Shown piece by piece: positions 16,994-24,770 of a stretch of DNA of 32,522 nt. Position 1 is the stretch's first letter, and each line of letters opens with the position of its first letter. Position numbers and translations under genes: made by a program. This stretch comes from Sphingomonadales bacterium (GTDB lineage Bacteria; Pseudomonadota; Alphaproteobacteria; Sphingomonadales; Sphingomonadaceae), in assembly GCA_027489295.1 (NCBI GenBank), contig JAIYAA010000065.1, forward strand, positions 1 through 32,522, written 5' to 3'. The notes beneath the pieces are model-generated. The model searched no databases, was not told the origin of the DNA, and worked only from the letters and a program-made list of their open reading frames with translations.

Positions 16994-18943
16994 TCAGTCG
17001 GCGCGCGTCACCGGCAGGTCGAACGGTACCGCCGGCAGGTCCTCGCGGCTGTAGAGATTGACATAGGGGGCGTCCGACCAGGCATAGCGCACATGCGTTA
17101 CGCCCCCGGCATCGGCACCGCGCAGCACGATCTGCGCGCCATCCACCGTCCCGGCGACGAAGCGGCACGCGGTCGGCGTGCAGGCCTCGAACCCGATGGC
17201 GCTTTCGGCGCCATAGGCCTGCAGCCCGCCCTCGGCATGGCGGAAGCGGATGACGAGATCGCCCTTTTCGCGCGTCACCTGGGTCGCCTGCGGGCCGCCG
17301 GGCGCGATCGCCTGGCCATAGGCCACCGCCCGCGCGGCGCGCGCCAGCCGCTCGCCGACCACCAGCTTCTGCGTCGGGTGGATGTCGAACCGGTCCCCCA
17401 GATCGAGCGTGACGGCGAGACCGGCATGGCCGTCGCGCTCCACCACGTCCGACTGCGCCTTGCGCAGCACGGCCCAGTTGGACTCCTGCGGCTTCGCCAG
17501 CGGCGTGCCATAGGATGCCAGCTGTGCCACCAGGATCGGCAGCTGCGGCTGGCCCATCTGCGCCCGCCAGTCCTGGAACAGCAGCGACAGCAATGCGGGA
17601 TATTCGCCTGCCTCGGCGACATTGGATTCGCCCTGATACCAGGCGGCCGCCTTGAAGCCGTAGCGGGCGATCGGCGCGATCATCGCATTGTACAGCGTCG
17701 AGAGGCTGGTCGGCACTTCCCAGGGCGGGATCGGCGGCTTCTTGTCCTTCAGCGGCGCGGCAAGCTGGTAGGACCAGGGGCCGCCCAGCGGCACCGCCGA
17801 TCCGTCGCGCAGCTTGAGCAGATGGTTCGCCTCGGCACCCGTAGGCCCCTTGCCGCCGAGCACGCGGATCACAATGACGTTGCGCCCGGCATGGAGCGCG
17901 CCCGCCGGCACCGCATAGTCGCGCCAGAACCAGTCGATATTGTTCGAGCCCATCCAGCGCCCGTTGATCCAGACGGTATCGTTGCTGTCGATCGGCCCCA
18001 GCTGGAGCCGGTCGGCCGCGGCGGCCTGCGCCTCGGTAAGCGTCACCACCTTGCGCAGCCACACCACGCCGTCGAACGCGGTGAGCGCCGGGATGCCGGC
18101 ATCGCGCCAGCTGCCCGCCAGCGTCAGGGTCGGCCAGCTGCTGTCGTCGAGATCGGGGCTGGACCAACGCTGCGTCGCCGCCCAGCGCGGATCATTCTCC
18201 CGCCACCAGCGCGTCTCGCGCGCGTCTTCCAGCCGGCGCGCCGCGGCAGGATCGGTGGCAAGCGCGGAGAGGGACTTCAGGCTCTCGGTGTACTTGGGCA
18301 GGGTGCCCAGTCGCTCCGGGCTGATCCAGCTCTGGATCGTGGTGCCACCCCAGTCGGAATCGATGAAGCCGACCGGGATCTTCAATTGCTGCTGCAGCGA
18401 TCGCGCCATGTAGAAGCATACCGCCGAGGCCTCGCCCGCGCTGTCGCCGTCGATCACCCGCCAGCGCAGCGGCTGGGCGAGATTCTCCAGCGGGGCAGGC
18501 GCGCTCGCCTTCTCGACATGCGCGAAGCGGAGCATTGGCTGGGGCGCATGGGCAAGGCCGCCCCAGGCGCCCGTCGACAGCCGCGCGGGAAACTCCATGT
18601 TCGACTGGCCGCCACAGAGATACACGTCGCCCAGCATCAGGTCGGAAAGCTGCTGCGTCCTGGCGCCCGCGCGCACGGTGAGGGGGAATGGGCCCCCGGC
18701 GGGCCGCGCGGGCAGCCGCAGCTCCCAGCGGCCCTTGGCATCGGCCTTGGTCGAGCCGCTGTCGCTGGCCAGCGTCGCGGTCACCGTCTCCCCGGCGGGC
18801 GCATGGCCCCATAGCAGGATCGGGCGATCGCGCTGAAGCACCGCATGTTCGGAGAAGACGGTGGCGAGCAGCGGCGTGTCCTGCGCGGCGGCAGGCAGCG
18901 GCGCGGCGGCCAGGCAGAGACCGAAGAGCCAGGGGTGTTTCAT
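16994..18943 (-). CDS. SGNH carbohydrate O-acetylesterase (sialate O-acetylesterase-like)
   Basis: A 649-residue exported esterase expected to remove acetyl groups from sugars; next to mannanase and galactosidase genes the substrate is probably acetylated (galacto)mannan. The start at 18943 has AGGA 6 nt upstream and a signal peptide (1-21). Catalytic features are the nucleophile Ser114 in GGQSNMEF, a second conserved block WYQGESN (435-441), and the Asp520-x-His522 pair (DIHPTQK). Between them, about residues 255-365, is an inserted beta-rich domain (DDSSWPTL, GVVWLRKVV, DTVWINGRWMG, GRNVIVIRV) that resembles the jelly-roll sugar-binding domain of GH2 enzymes. It follows the GH26 gene after 18 bp and ends the operon. 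The common label sialate esterase should not be read as activity on sialic acid. Confidence 0.9.
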   Translation of the reverse strand: MKHPWLFGLCLAAAPLPAAAQDTPLLATVFSEHAVLQRDRPILLWGHAPAGETVTATLASDSGSTKADAKGRWELRLPARPAGGPFPLTVRAGARTQQLSDLMLGDVYLCGGQSNMEFPARLSTGAWGGLAHAPQPMLRFAHVEKASAPAPLENLAQPLRWRVIDGDSAGEASAVCFYMARSLQQQLKIPVGFIDSDWGGTTIQSWISPERLGTLPKYTESLKSLSALATDPAAARRLEDARETRWWRENDPRWAATQRWSSPDLDDSSWPTLTLAGSWRDAGIPALTAFDGVVWLRKVVTLTEAQAAAADRLQLGPIDSNDTVWINGRWMGSNNIDWFWRDYAVPAGALHAGRNVIVIRVLGGKGPTGAEANHLLKLRDGSAVPLGGPWSYQLAAPLKDKKPPIPPWEVPTSLSTLYNAMIAPIARYGFKAAAWYQGESNVAEAGEYPALLSLLFQDWRAQMGQPQLPILVAQLASYGTPLAKPQESNWAVLRKAQSDVVERDGHAGLAVTLDLGDRFDIHPTQKLVVGERLARAARAVAYGQAIAPGGPQATQVTREKGDLVIRFRHAEGGLQAYGAESAIGFEACTPTACRFVAGTVDGAQIVLRGADAGGVTHVRYAWSDAPYVNLYSREDLPAVPFDLPVTRAD

Positions 18944-18961
18944 GCGGTCCTCGCGAGGGCG

Positions 18962-19965
18962 TTATTTGAAAGCGGGCAGTTCGTCTTTGGTCAGATAGCG
19001 TGTCGAGGCGTAATAGGCCTTGAGCTGCTCGGGCGTGTTCTGCGACGGATCGGTCAGCCAGCGGGTGTGCCAGGTCATGAAATACAGCCAGTCGGCCTGT
19101 GGTCCCAGCGTCGCCGGATCGGGGATCGGGCCGTTTTCGTGCAGGCAGATCGGCACGCTCCCGCCGACGATGTCCTTCACCTGCGCGAACATCGGCGCGA
19201 GATTGCCGTGATCCTCGACATAGAGGTCGGCGCCGGCGATATCGACCATGTCGCGTCCCGGCCAATAGGCGGGATCGACCTTCTGGCCCGCCCAGCCGAG
19301 CACCCAGATCAGATTGTCCAGCCGGTAGCGATCGACATAGTCGCGGTACATCAGCCGCCACAGCGCCTTGAACGCTTCCGGCCCGTGCTTGCCCCACCAG
19401 AACCAGTCGCCGCTGAATTCGTGGAAGGGGCGCCACAGCACCGGCACGTTCGCATCGCGCAGCACGGTGAGCAGCTTGGCGGTGTGCGCCATCTGCGCCA
19501 TCATCGCGCGGTTCTGCGGCGTGCCGGGTGTCAGCGCCTGGGCGACGTCGAAATCTTCTTGGAATTCTCGTAGCCGGTGCCGATGTCCGGCGCCCCCCAG
19601 TGCCAGCAGATCGTGACGATCCCGCCCGAGCGATGCCAGGCGGTGGCGCGGGCGTTCACCCCGGCTTCGTCGCGCGGCTCGATATAGTCGAAGCCGACCA
19701 GCGCCGGCTGCTTGCCGGTGACGCGCTGGATATAGTCGAGCTCGGTGCGCGGGCCGGCGGGGGAGAAATTCTGCTCCTGCTGGCCGGTCAGCGTATGGCG
19801 ACCGTAGATCGACCAGAGATACGCATAGAGCGCCTGCGCGCTTGCCGAGGCACGCGGATTGCTGAGCACGCCGCGCGCCGGCAGGCCGGCCGCACGCCCC
19901 AACTTGGGGAACAGCGCGGCGGTGGTGCCGGCGGCGAGCGCGGCGCGGCGGGTGAGGCGGGTCAC
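18962..19965 (-). pseudogene. GH26 beta-mannanase gene broken by a 1-nt frameshift
   Basis: The two halves of one GH26 endo-beta-1,4-mannanase lie in different frames. The first half starts at GTG 19965, overlapping the GH27 stop by 4 bp (GTGA). It carries a Tat signal (LTRRAALAAG) and the GH26 stretch GGIVTICWHWGAP before ending at 19531. The second half runs in frame from about 19554 to 18962, beginning DFDVAQALTPGTPQNRAMM. It contains the acid/base Glu in LWRPFHEFSGDWFWWG and the nucleophile Glu in LHENGPIPDP. The frames join at 19553-19563, where AAG-AA-GATTTC appears to lack one base of an AAGRAAGATTTC. Both catalytic residues are lost from the first product. It may be a real recent mutation, a sequencing or assembly error, or, less likely, programmed slippage. 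The intact protein would have about 333 residues, normal for the family. Confidence 0.85.
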
Positions 19966-21188
19966 GGCTTCAGCGTCAGCATGACGACGCCGTGCGGCGC
20001 CACGGTCGCAGCGATGCTGCCGCGATGCTTGCCGAGGTCGCGATGCGCCCAGAGGTCGCGCGCGGCGAGGTTCAGGCTCGCGGGATAGTCGAGCATCGCC
20101 CAGTCGGCCCGGATCTCGGCCGGCGCTTCCCCGCGGTTGAACAGCACCAGCGCACGGCCGCCGCCGGCCAGCGGCTTGGCCCAGACCTCACGGTCGCCGT
20201 CCTTCGAGACGCGCCGCCCCTGCACGCCAAGCGTGTCCTGGTCGACCGCGATCACCTCGCGATTGGTGAGGATCTCGCGGGTGGCGGGGGTCATGTTCGC
20301 CACGTCGTTCCCCGCGATCAGCGGCGCGGCCATGATCGCCCAGAGCGAGAAGTGGCTGCGATATTCCACATCGGTCATGGCGCCATTGCCGACCTCGAGC
20401 ATGTCGGGATCGTTCCAGTGGCCGGGGCCGGCATGGGGCCAGAGCGGCGCGTTCATGTCGACGATGTTGGTAAGGCCCCAGCTATAGCCGTGCTTGCCGG
20501 ACCATTTGTCGGTGATGTCGCCGGTGGTGCGCCACGAATTGCCGATCTTCTGTGCCCATAGCCAGGGCTGGTTGTTGCCCCATTCGCACATCGAGAACAG
20601 GATCGCCCGGCCCGACGCCTTCAGCGCATCGGCCATGGTGGCATAGGCTTCCTCGGCATTGCGGGTGCCGGTGGAGCACCAGTCATATTTCAGATAATCG
20701 ACGCCCCAGCGCGCATATTGCAGCGCATCCTGATACTCATGGCCCTGGCTGCCGGGGCGGCCGCCGCAGGTCTTGGTGCCGGCATCCGAATAGATGCCGA
20801 ACTTGAGGCCCTTGGCATGGACATAGTCGGCCAGCGCCTTGATGCCGGAGGGGAAGCGGGTGGCGTCGGGCTGGATGACGCCGTCGGCATCGCGCGCGCC
20901 CTGCCAGCAATCGTCGATCACGACATAGGTGTAGCCCGCATCGCGCATGCCGCTGGCGACCAGCGCATCGGCGGTGTCGCGGATCAGCTTCTCGCTGACG
21001 TTGCAGGCAAAGCGGTTCCAGCTGTTCCAGCCCATCTGTGGGGTCTGGGCGAGGCCGTTCGGCGTGCGTGCCGGATCCTGCGAGGCAGGCATCCGGTTCG
21101 GATCCGGCGCGTCCTGCGCGGCGGCGGGCAGGGACGAGGCGAGCAGCGCGGCGGCGGCGAGGCCGGCCAGCATCGGGGATCGGCGCAT
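19962..21188 (-). CDS. GH27 alpha-galactosidase
   Basis: A 408-residue exported enzyme that removes alpha-1,6-galactose side groups, most likely from galactomannan or its oligosaccharides. The start at 21188 has GGAGG 8 nt upstream and a signal peptide (1-25, ending PAAAQD). GH27 landmarks appear in order: QMGWNSWNRFAC (51-62), YVVIDDCWQ (88-96), GIYSDAGTKTCGG (131-143), the nucleophile Asp169 in YLKYDWC, CEWGNNQPWLW (201-211), and GHWNDPDMLEVGN (256-268) with Asp262 as acid/base. The small C-terminal beta domain is present. Its stop overlaps the mannanase GTG by 4 bp, so the two are translationally coupled. It lies just downstream of the receptor's intrinsic terminator and probably needs its own promoter or readthrough. 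Confidence 0.94.
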   Translation of the reverse strand: MRRSPMLAGLAAAALLASSLPAAAQDAPDPNRMPASQDPARTPNGLAQTPQMGWNSWNRFACNVSEKLIRDTADALVASGMRDAGYTYVVIDDCWQGARDADGVIQPDATRFPSGIKALADYVHAKGLKFGIYSDAGTKTCGGRPGSQGHEYQDALQYARWGVDYLKYDWCSTGTRNAEEAYATMADALKASGRAILFSMCEWGNNQPWLWAQKIGNSWRTTGDITDKWSGKHGYSWGLTNIVDMNAPLWPHAGPGHWNDPDMLEVGNGAMTDVEYRSHFSLWAIMAAPLIAGNDVANMTPATREILTNREVIAVDQDTLGVQGRRVSKDGDREVWAKPLAGGGRALVLFNRGEAPAEIRADWAMLDYPASLNLAARDLWAHRDLGKHRGSIAATVAPHGVVMLTLKP

Positions 21189-21220
21189 GGACGGCACCTC
21201 CGGTGAAGCGGAATATGGGT

Positions 21221-21249
21221 ATGCTAGGCGGATGGAGAACCGCCGACAA
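21221..21249 (-). promoter_or_regulatory. Possible promoter for the GH27-GH26-esterase operon
   Basis: Read on the minus strand, TTGTCG (21249-21244) is followed after exactly 17 bp by TAGCAT (21226-21221), 33 nt before the GH27 start codon. It lies immediately after the upstream receptor's terminator. The match is moderate only; the position is what makes it plausible. Confidence 0.3.
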
Positions 21250-21251
21250 GA

Positions 21252-21288
21252 AAAAGGGCCCGGAGGCGGTATTGCCCCGGGCCCTTTT
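21252..21288 (-). terminator. Intrinsic terminator between the TBDR and the GH27 gene
   Basis: AAAAGGGCCCGG at 21252-21263 and CCGGGCCCTTTT at 21277-21288 form a perfect 12-bp stem with a 13-nt loop, 5 nt after the receptor stop. On the minus strand it ends in TTTTTC. It separates the receptor transcript from the enzyme operon or acts as an attenuator lowering enzyme expression relative to receptor. Confidence 0.85.
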
Positions 21289-21292
21289 CGGA

Positions 21293-24200
21293 TCACATCG
21301 TCAGGCGAACGCTGATCGTGTACTGGCGATCGCTCTTGAAATAGTTGCGCGGCGCTTCGAGGCCGTTCTTGTTGAGCAGATAGGTCGTCTTCGTCGTCGT
21401 ATCGAGGAGGTTGGCCGCCTCGATGCCGATCTTGAAGGTCTTGGTGACCGTGTAGAACAGCGACGCGTCGAGCTGGCCCGCCGCCTGTGCATAGACCGGC
21501 AGGAACGGGAAGCAGCAGTCGCGGTTGCTCAGCAGGTACTTGGACCGCCAGCTATAGGCCGCACGGGCATAGAAGCCCCCGAGGTCGTAGAAGGCGGCGA
21601 CGTTGACGTTGTGCTTCGACAGGCCGGCCAGCGGCAGATTGTCGTACAGGCCGGTCACGTCCATCACCGGCCGGTTGCCGTCGGCAGGCGTGTTGGCCGG
21701 CGGCGTGTTCGGCAGGCTGTTGGTCGAGACATAGGTGTAGCTCGCCTGCAGACCCAGCCCGCGCAGCGGCCCCGGCAGGAAGTCATAGGTCTGCTGGTAC
21801 GAAACCTCGGCGCCCTTCACGCGGCCGGTGCCCGCAGCGTTGACCGGGCCGTTGCCGGTGACGGTGTAGGTCTGGCCGTTGTTGGTGAAGGTACGCGTGA
21901 ACGGCGAATTGTCGAGGATGATGTTGTCGAGCGTCTTGTAGAAGGCCGTCGCGGTCAGCTGGCCCACGCGCGCGAAATACCATTCGGCGGTGAGATCGAA
22001 CTGCTTCGATTCGATCGGCCGCAGATAGGGGTTCCGGCCCTGCAGCGAGAAGCCGTACAGGCCGGCGCGGTTGCCGCCCGCCGGGGCGATGCCGATGAAG
22101 TTGCGCAGGTCGCCGAAGTTCGGACGCGAGATCGCCTTCGACGCGGCGAACCGCATCAGGAACTTCGACGTCAGATCGAGCCGCACGTTGAGCGACGGCA
22201 GCCAGTGATCGAACTTCTGCTTAGCCACGTCCGCCACCGAGGCGTTGTTGGCGAACGCATAGGCGTTGAGCGCGTCCTGCAGCGGGATGGTGCAGAGCGG
22301 CGGCGTCGGGGTGAACTGGCCCGGATTGGCCGCGACATAGGCACAATATTGCGGGATCGTGCTCCACCGCGCCGGGCGCGGCGTGCCGTCGTTGTTGGTG
22401 CCGGCGCTGTCGGGCTGGAACACCGTGGACGGGTTCGGGAAGGTGATGCCGCCATAGGCCTGGTCTTCGGTGTGCACCCAGCGCAGGCCGAGATTGCCGC
22501 TCAGCTTGGTCGCCCCGCCGAACGGCGCGTCGACGCCGAAATCGGCGCGGACATAGGCGGCATAGGTCTTCTCGCTGTTCCGGTAGATCTCGTTGTCGCG
22601 GAAATAGCCGTCGACCAGGGGGCCGCCGTTGACGTTGGTGCGATCCTGCAGCGGCACGTAGCTGCCGACATTGCCGCCCAGCTTCACCGCGTTGCGCACA
22701 TACTGCATCAGCTTGGCGTCATCGGTGAGGATGTCGCTGGGGATATAGGCAGCGCTCGGCGGCTGGGTGACGGTGCCGCGCAGGAAATTGTCGAAGGTCA
22801 GCACCGAGGTCGGGCCTGCCTGCGCGATCGACACCGCACCGGCCGGATAGGCCCAGTTGGCCGAGACCGATCCCCAGTTGTTGTAATCGTTGGTGCGCGC
22901 CACCTGCGAGCGATCCGAATAGCGGCCGCCTACGCGCAGCTTGCGCAGGAACGAGGTGTCGCTCACGTCATATTCGGCATCGCCCTGGAACGCCCATTCA
23001 TGGCCGTCATTCTTGGCGCGGTTGACGCTGGCGTTGTTGATCCAGATGCTCTTGCCGCTGCTGAAGTAATTGGCGGTGTTGAACCCCGGGGTCACGAACT
23101 GGATGTTCGGGATGTCGCTGGTGCGGTCGATCTGGATCTGGCCGTACGAATTGCCGTCCACCGTCGCGTCGTAATTGTCGGTCTTCGAGGCGACATATTG
23201 CCCGTCGAAGTTGAAGCGCAGCCGATCGGTCGGGCGCCACTTCACGTTGAACGACGCATCCTGCGTGATCGAGCGGGTGATGAAGTTGCGGTTGGTCAGG
23301 TTCAGCACATAGCCGTTGTCGACGAACTGCGGCAGCGCATTGGCATAGGTCGGCGCGCCGGCCGCATTGACGTACCAGCCGCCCGGCGAGATCGCGCGGC
23401 CGAAGGTGCCGGTCTGGGCCAGGCCGTTGCTGTCATAGGTGGGCGCGGTGGTGCCGAACGGCATCACCGTGGTGATGTCGCCATACCAGTTGGCACCCTC
23501 GATCGTGTGGTCGACCCAGGCTTCGCGGCTGTCGGCGCGCAGATACTGGGCGGTCACCAGCAGCGAGCGATCGGCATTCTCGAACTGCGTCGCGGCGGAG
23601 ATGCCGATGCGCTCGCGGTTGAAATGCTGGTCGCGGAAGCCCGGCCCGAGCGGCGAATAGACCTGGGTCTTGCCCGCCGGCACCGGATAGGTATCGAACA
23701 GGGTGGTCGCGTAGCTCGTGCCGGCGTTGATCGTGCGGCCTTCGCCGGCATCCTGCACGCCGTTGCCGTTCTTGTCGTCGTTCTGGCGCGGCAGCCAGCC
23801 CGAGAAGTAGATCGACTGGCTCTGCGAGCGGATCTGCGAATAGGTGCCGCCGAGCAGCACGCCGATGCGGCTGCCGCCGGGCGTGGTGAACTGCTTGGAG
23901 ACGAGGCCGACCACGGCCGGCGCACCGCGCTTTTCCATGTCGCCGATGTTCATCGACGCGGAGAAATAGGCGAGGTCCTTGGCGCTGTCGAAGGGCTTGC
24001 GGGCATTGATGCTCACCGTGCCGGCGATGCCGCCCTCGATCATGTCGGCGGTGAGGTTCTTGTAGACCTCGATCGAGCCGACCAGTTCGGACGGCACGTC
24101 GCTGAAGCCGATCTCGCGGCCGCCGCCCACCGCGAAGGTATCGCGGCCGTTGAACTCGCTCTTCACATAGTTGAGGCCGCGCACGACCACGCCCGAGCCC

Positions 24201-24565
24201 TGCACCGAGAAGTGCTGCGAATCGCTGGGCGAGGCGAAGCGGCTGATCGCCACGCCCGGCACGCGCTGCAGCGCTTCGTTGACCGAGCGGTCGGGCAGCG
24301 CGCCGATGTCCTCGGCGGTGATCGCATCGACAACGGTGTCGGAATTGCGCTTGATGTTCTGCGCGCTGCGCAGGCTGGCCCGAATACCAGTGACAACGAT
24401 GTCATCGCCGCCCGATTGAGCAGGCGTATCGGTCTGTGCGGAGGCTGCTGCCGCAGTGTCCTGCGCCGCGGCCTGCTGCGGCGCGAGCGTCAGCGCGATC
24501 AGCGAAGCGGTGCCGGCGAGTGAAAGCAATGTGGTGCGCGAAAGGCGCGAGCGTGCGTCGATCAT
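21293..24565 (-). CDS. Large TonB-dependent receptor, probable manno-oligosaccharide importer
   Basis: A 1090-residue outer-membrane TBDR. The ATG at 24565 is chosen because GGAGG lies about 7 nt upstream and a signal peptide of about 34 residues follows (ending QQAAAQ). The TonB box is at about 55-60 (DIVVTG). The plug has IRASLRSAQNIKRNSDTVV, AEDIGALPDRSVNEALQRVPGV and EVYKNLTADMIEGGIAGTVSINARKPFD, all features of the large glycan-type receptors. The C-terminus is ...ISVRLTM, lacking the terminal aromatic that most barrel proteins use as the BamA signal. Downstream genes encode alpha-galactosidase, mannanase and esterase, so import of galactomannan fragments is the most economical guess. 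Upstream and divergent is a halogenase gene, with palindromes in the shared region. Confidence 0.95.
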   Translation of the reverse strand: MIDARSRLSRTTLLSLAGTASLIALTLAPQQAAAQDTAAAASAQTDTPAQSGGDDIVVTGIRASLRSAQNIKRNSDTVVDAITAEDIGALPDRSVNEALQRVPGVAISRFASPSDSQHFSVQGSGVVVRGLNYVKSEFNGRDTFAVGGGREIGFSDVPSELVGSIEVYKNLTADMIEGGIAGTVSINARKPFDSAKDLAYFSASMNIGDMEKRGAPAVVGLVSKQFTTPGGSRIGVLLGGTYSQIRSQSQSIYFSGWLPRQNDDKNGNGVQDAGEGRTINAGTSYATTLFDTYPVPAGKTQVYSPLGPGFRDQHFNRERIGISAATQFENADRSLLVTAQYLRADSREAWVDHTIEGANWYGDITTVMPFGTTAPTYDSNGLAQTGTFGRAISPGGWYVNAAGAPTYANALPQFVDNGYVLNLTNRNFITRSITQDASFNVKWRPTDRLRFNFDGQYVASKTDNYDATVDGNSYGQIQIDRTSDIPNIQFVTPGFNTANYFSSGKSIWINNASVNRAKNDGHEWAFQGDAEYDVSDTSFLRKLRVGGRYSDRSQVARTNDYNNWGSVSANWAYPAGAVSIAQAGPTSVLTFDNFLRGTVTQPPSAAYIPSDILTDDAKLMQYVRNAVKLGGNVGSYVPLQDRTNVNGGPLVDGYFRDNEIYRNSEKTYAAYVRADFGVDAPFGGATKLSGNLGLRWVHTEDQAYGGITFPNPSTVFQPDSAGTNNDGTPRPARWSTIPQYCAYVAANPGQFTPTPPLCTIPLQDALNAYAFANNASVADVAKQKFDHWLPSLNVRLDLTSKFLMRFAASKAISRPNFGDLRNFIGIAPAGGNRAGLYGFSLQGRNPYLRPIESKQFDLTAEWYFARVGQLTATAFYKTLDNIILDNSPFTRTFTNNGQTYTVTGNGPVNAAGTGRVKGAEVSYQQTYDFLPGPLRGLGLQASYTYVSTNSLPNTPPANTPADGNRPVMDVTGLYDNLPLAGLSKHNVNVAAFYDLGGFYARAAYSWRSKYLLSNRDCCFPFLPVYAQAAGQLDASLFYTVTKTFKIGIEAANLLDTTTKTTYLLNKNGLEAPRNYFKSDRQYTISVRLTM

Positions 24566-24624
24566 GGGTCCCCTCCAAATGGCCCACTCTGGTTCGATGG
24601 CTTCGGCGTGCTCGCCGGTGCTTC

Positions 24625-24670
24625 CAAGGTGGGTGGCCACCTTGTTGCAATGCGTTGCCGCGCTCGGCAA
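24625..24670. promoter_or_regulatory. Two inverted repeats in the TBDR/halogenase divergent region
   Basis: CAAGGTGG-GTGG-CCACCTTG at 24625-24644 is a perfect 8-bp inverted repeat with a 4-nt spacer. TTGCCG-CGCT-CGGCAA at 24655-24670 is a perfect 6-bp repeat, also with a 4-nt spacer. They lie 60-105 bp upstream of the receptor start. They could be operators for dimeric repressors or 5'-leader hairpins of the receptor mRNA. Confidence 0.4.
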
Positions 24671-24718
24671 TACTAAAACGTATTTGATTGATTTAATTAA
24701 AGCCCGCAAAAGCGGCTA

Positions 24719-24730
24719 AATTGCGCAATT
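24719..24730. promoter_or_regulatory. 12-bp perfect palindrome AATTGCGCAATT
   Basis: The palindrome sits 41 bp upstream of the TTG start of the second halogenase and 154 bp upstream of the divergent receptor start. It is in the AT-rich centre of the 205-bp shared region, which is where promoters would be expected. It is a reasonable operator candidate for coordinated control of both genes. Confidence 0.4.
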
Positions 24731-24770
24731 CGCGCGACGTGTTGCGGAAATGTCATAGGGGGAGGCGGCG

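Noticed and set aside
21038..24523. An open frame of over 1100 codons on the plus strand opposite the galactomannan TBDR
   Set aside because: Composition is typical of an antisense shadow in high-GC DNA, while the minus strand gives a complete receptor with signal peptide and TonB box.
5860..24690. AAACGTAT shared by the 5617-5908 and 24566-24770 promoter regions
   Set aside because: An 8-mer in AT-rich gaps can recur by chance, and similarity does not extend beyond it.
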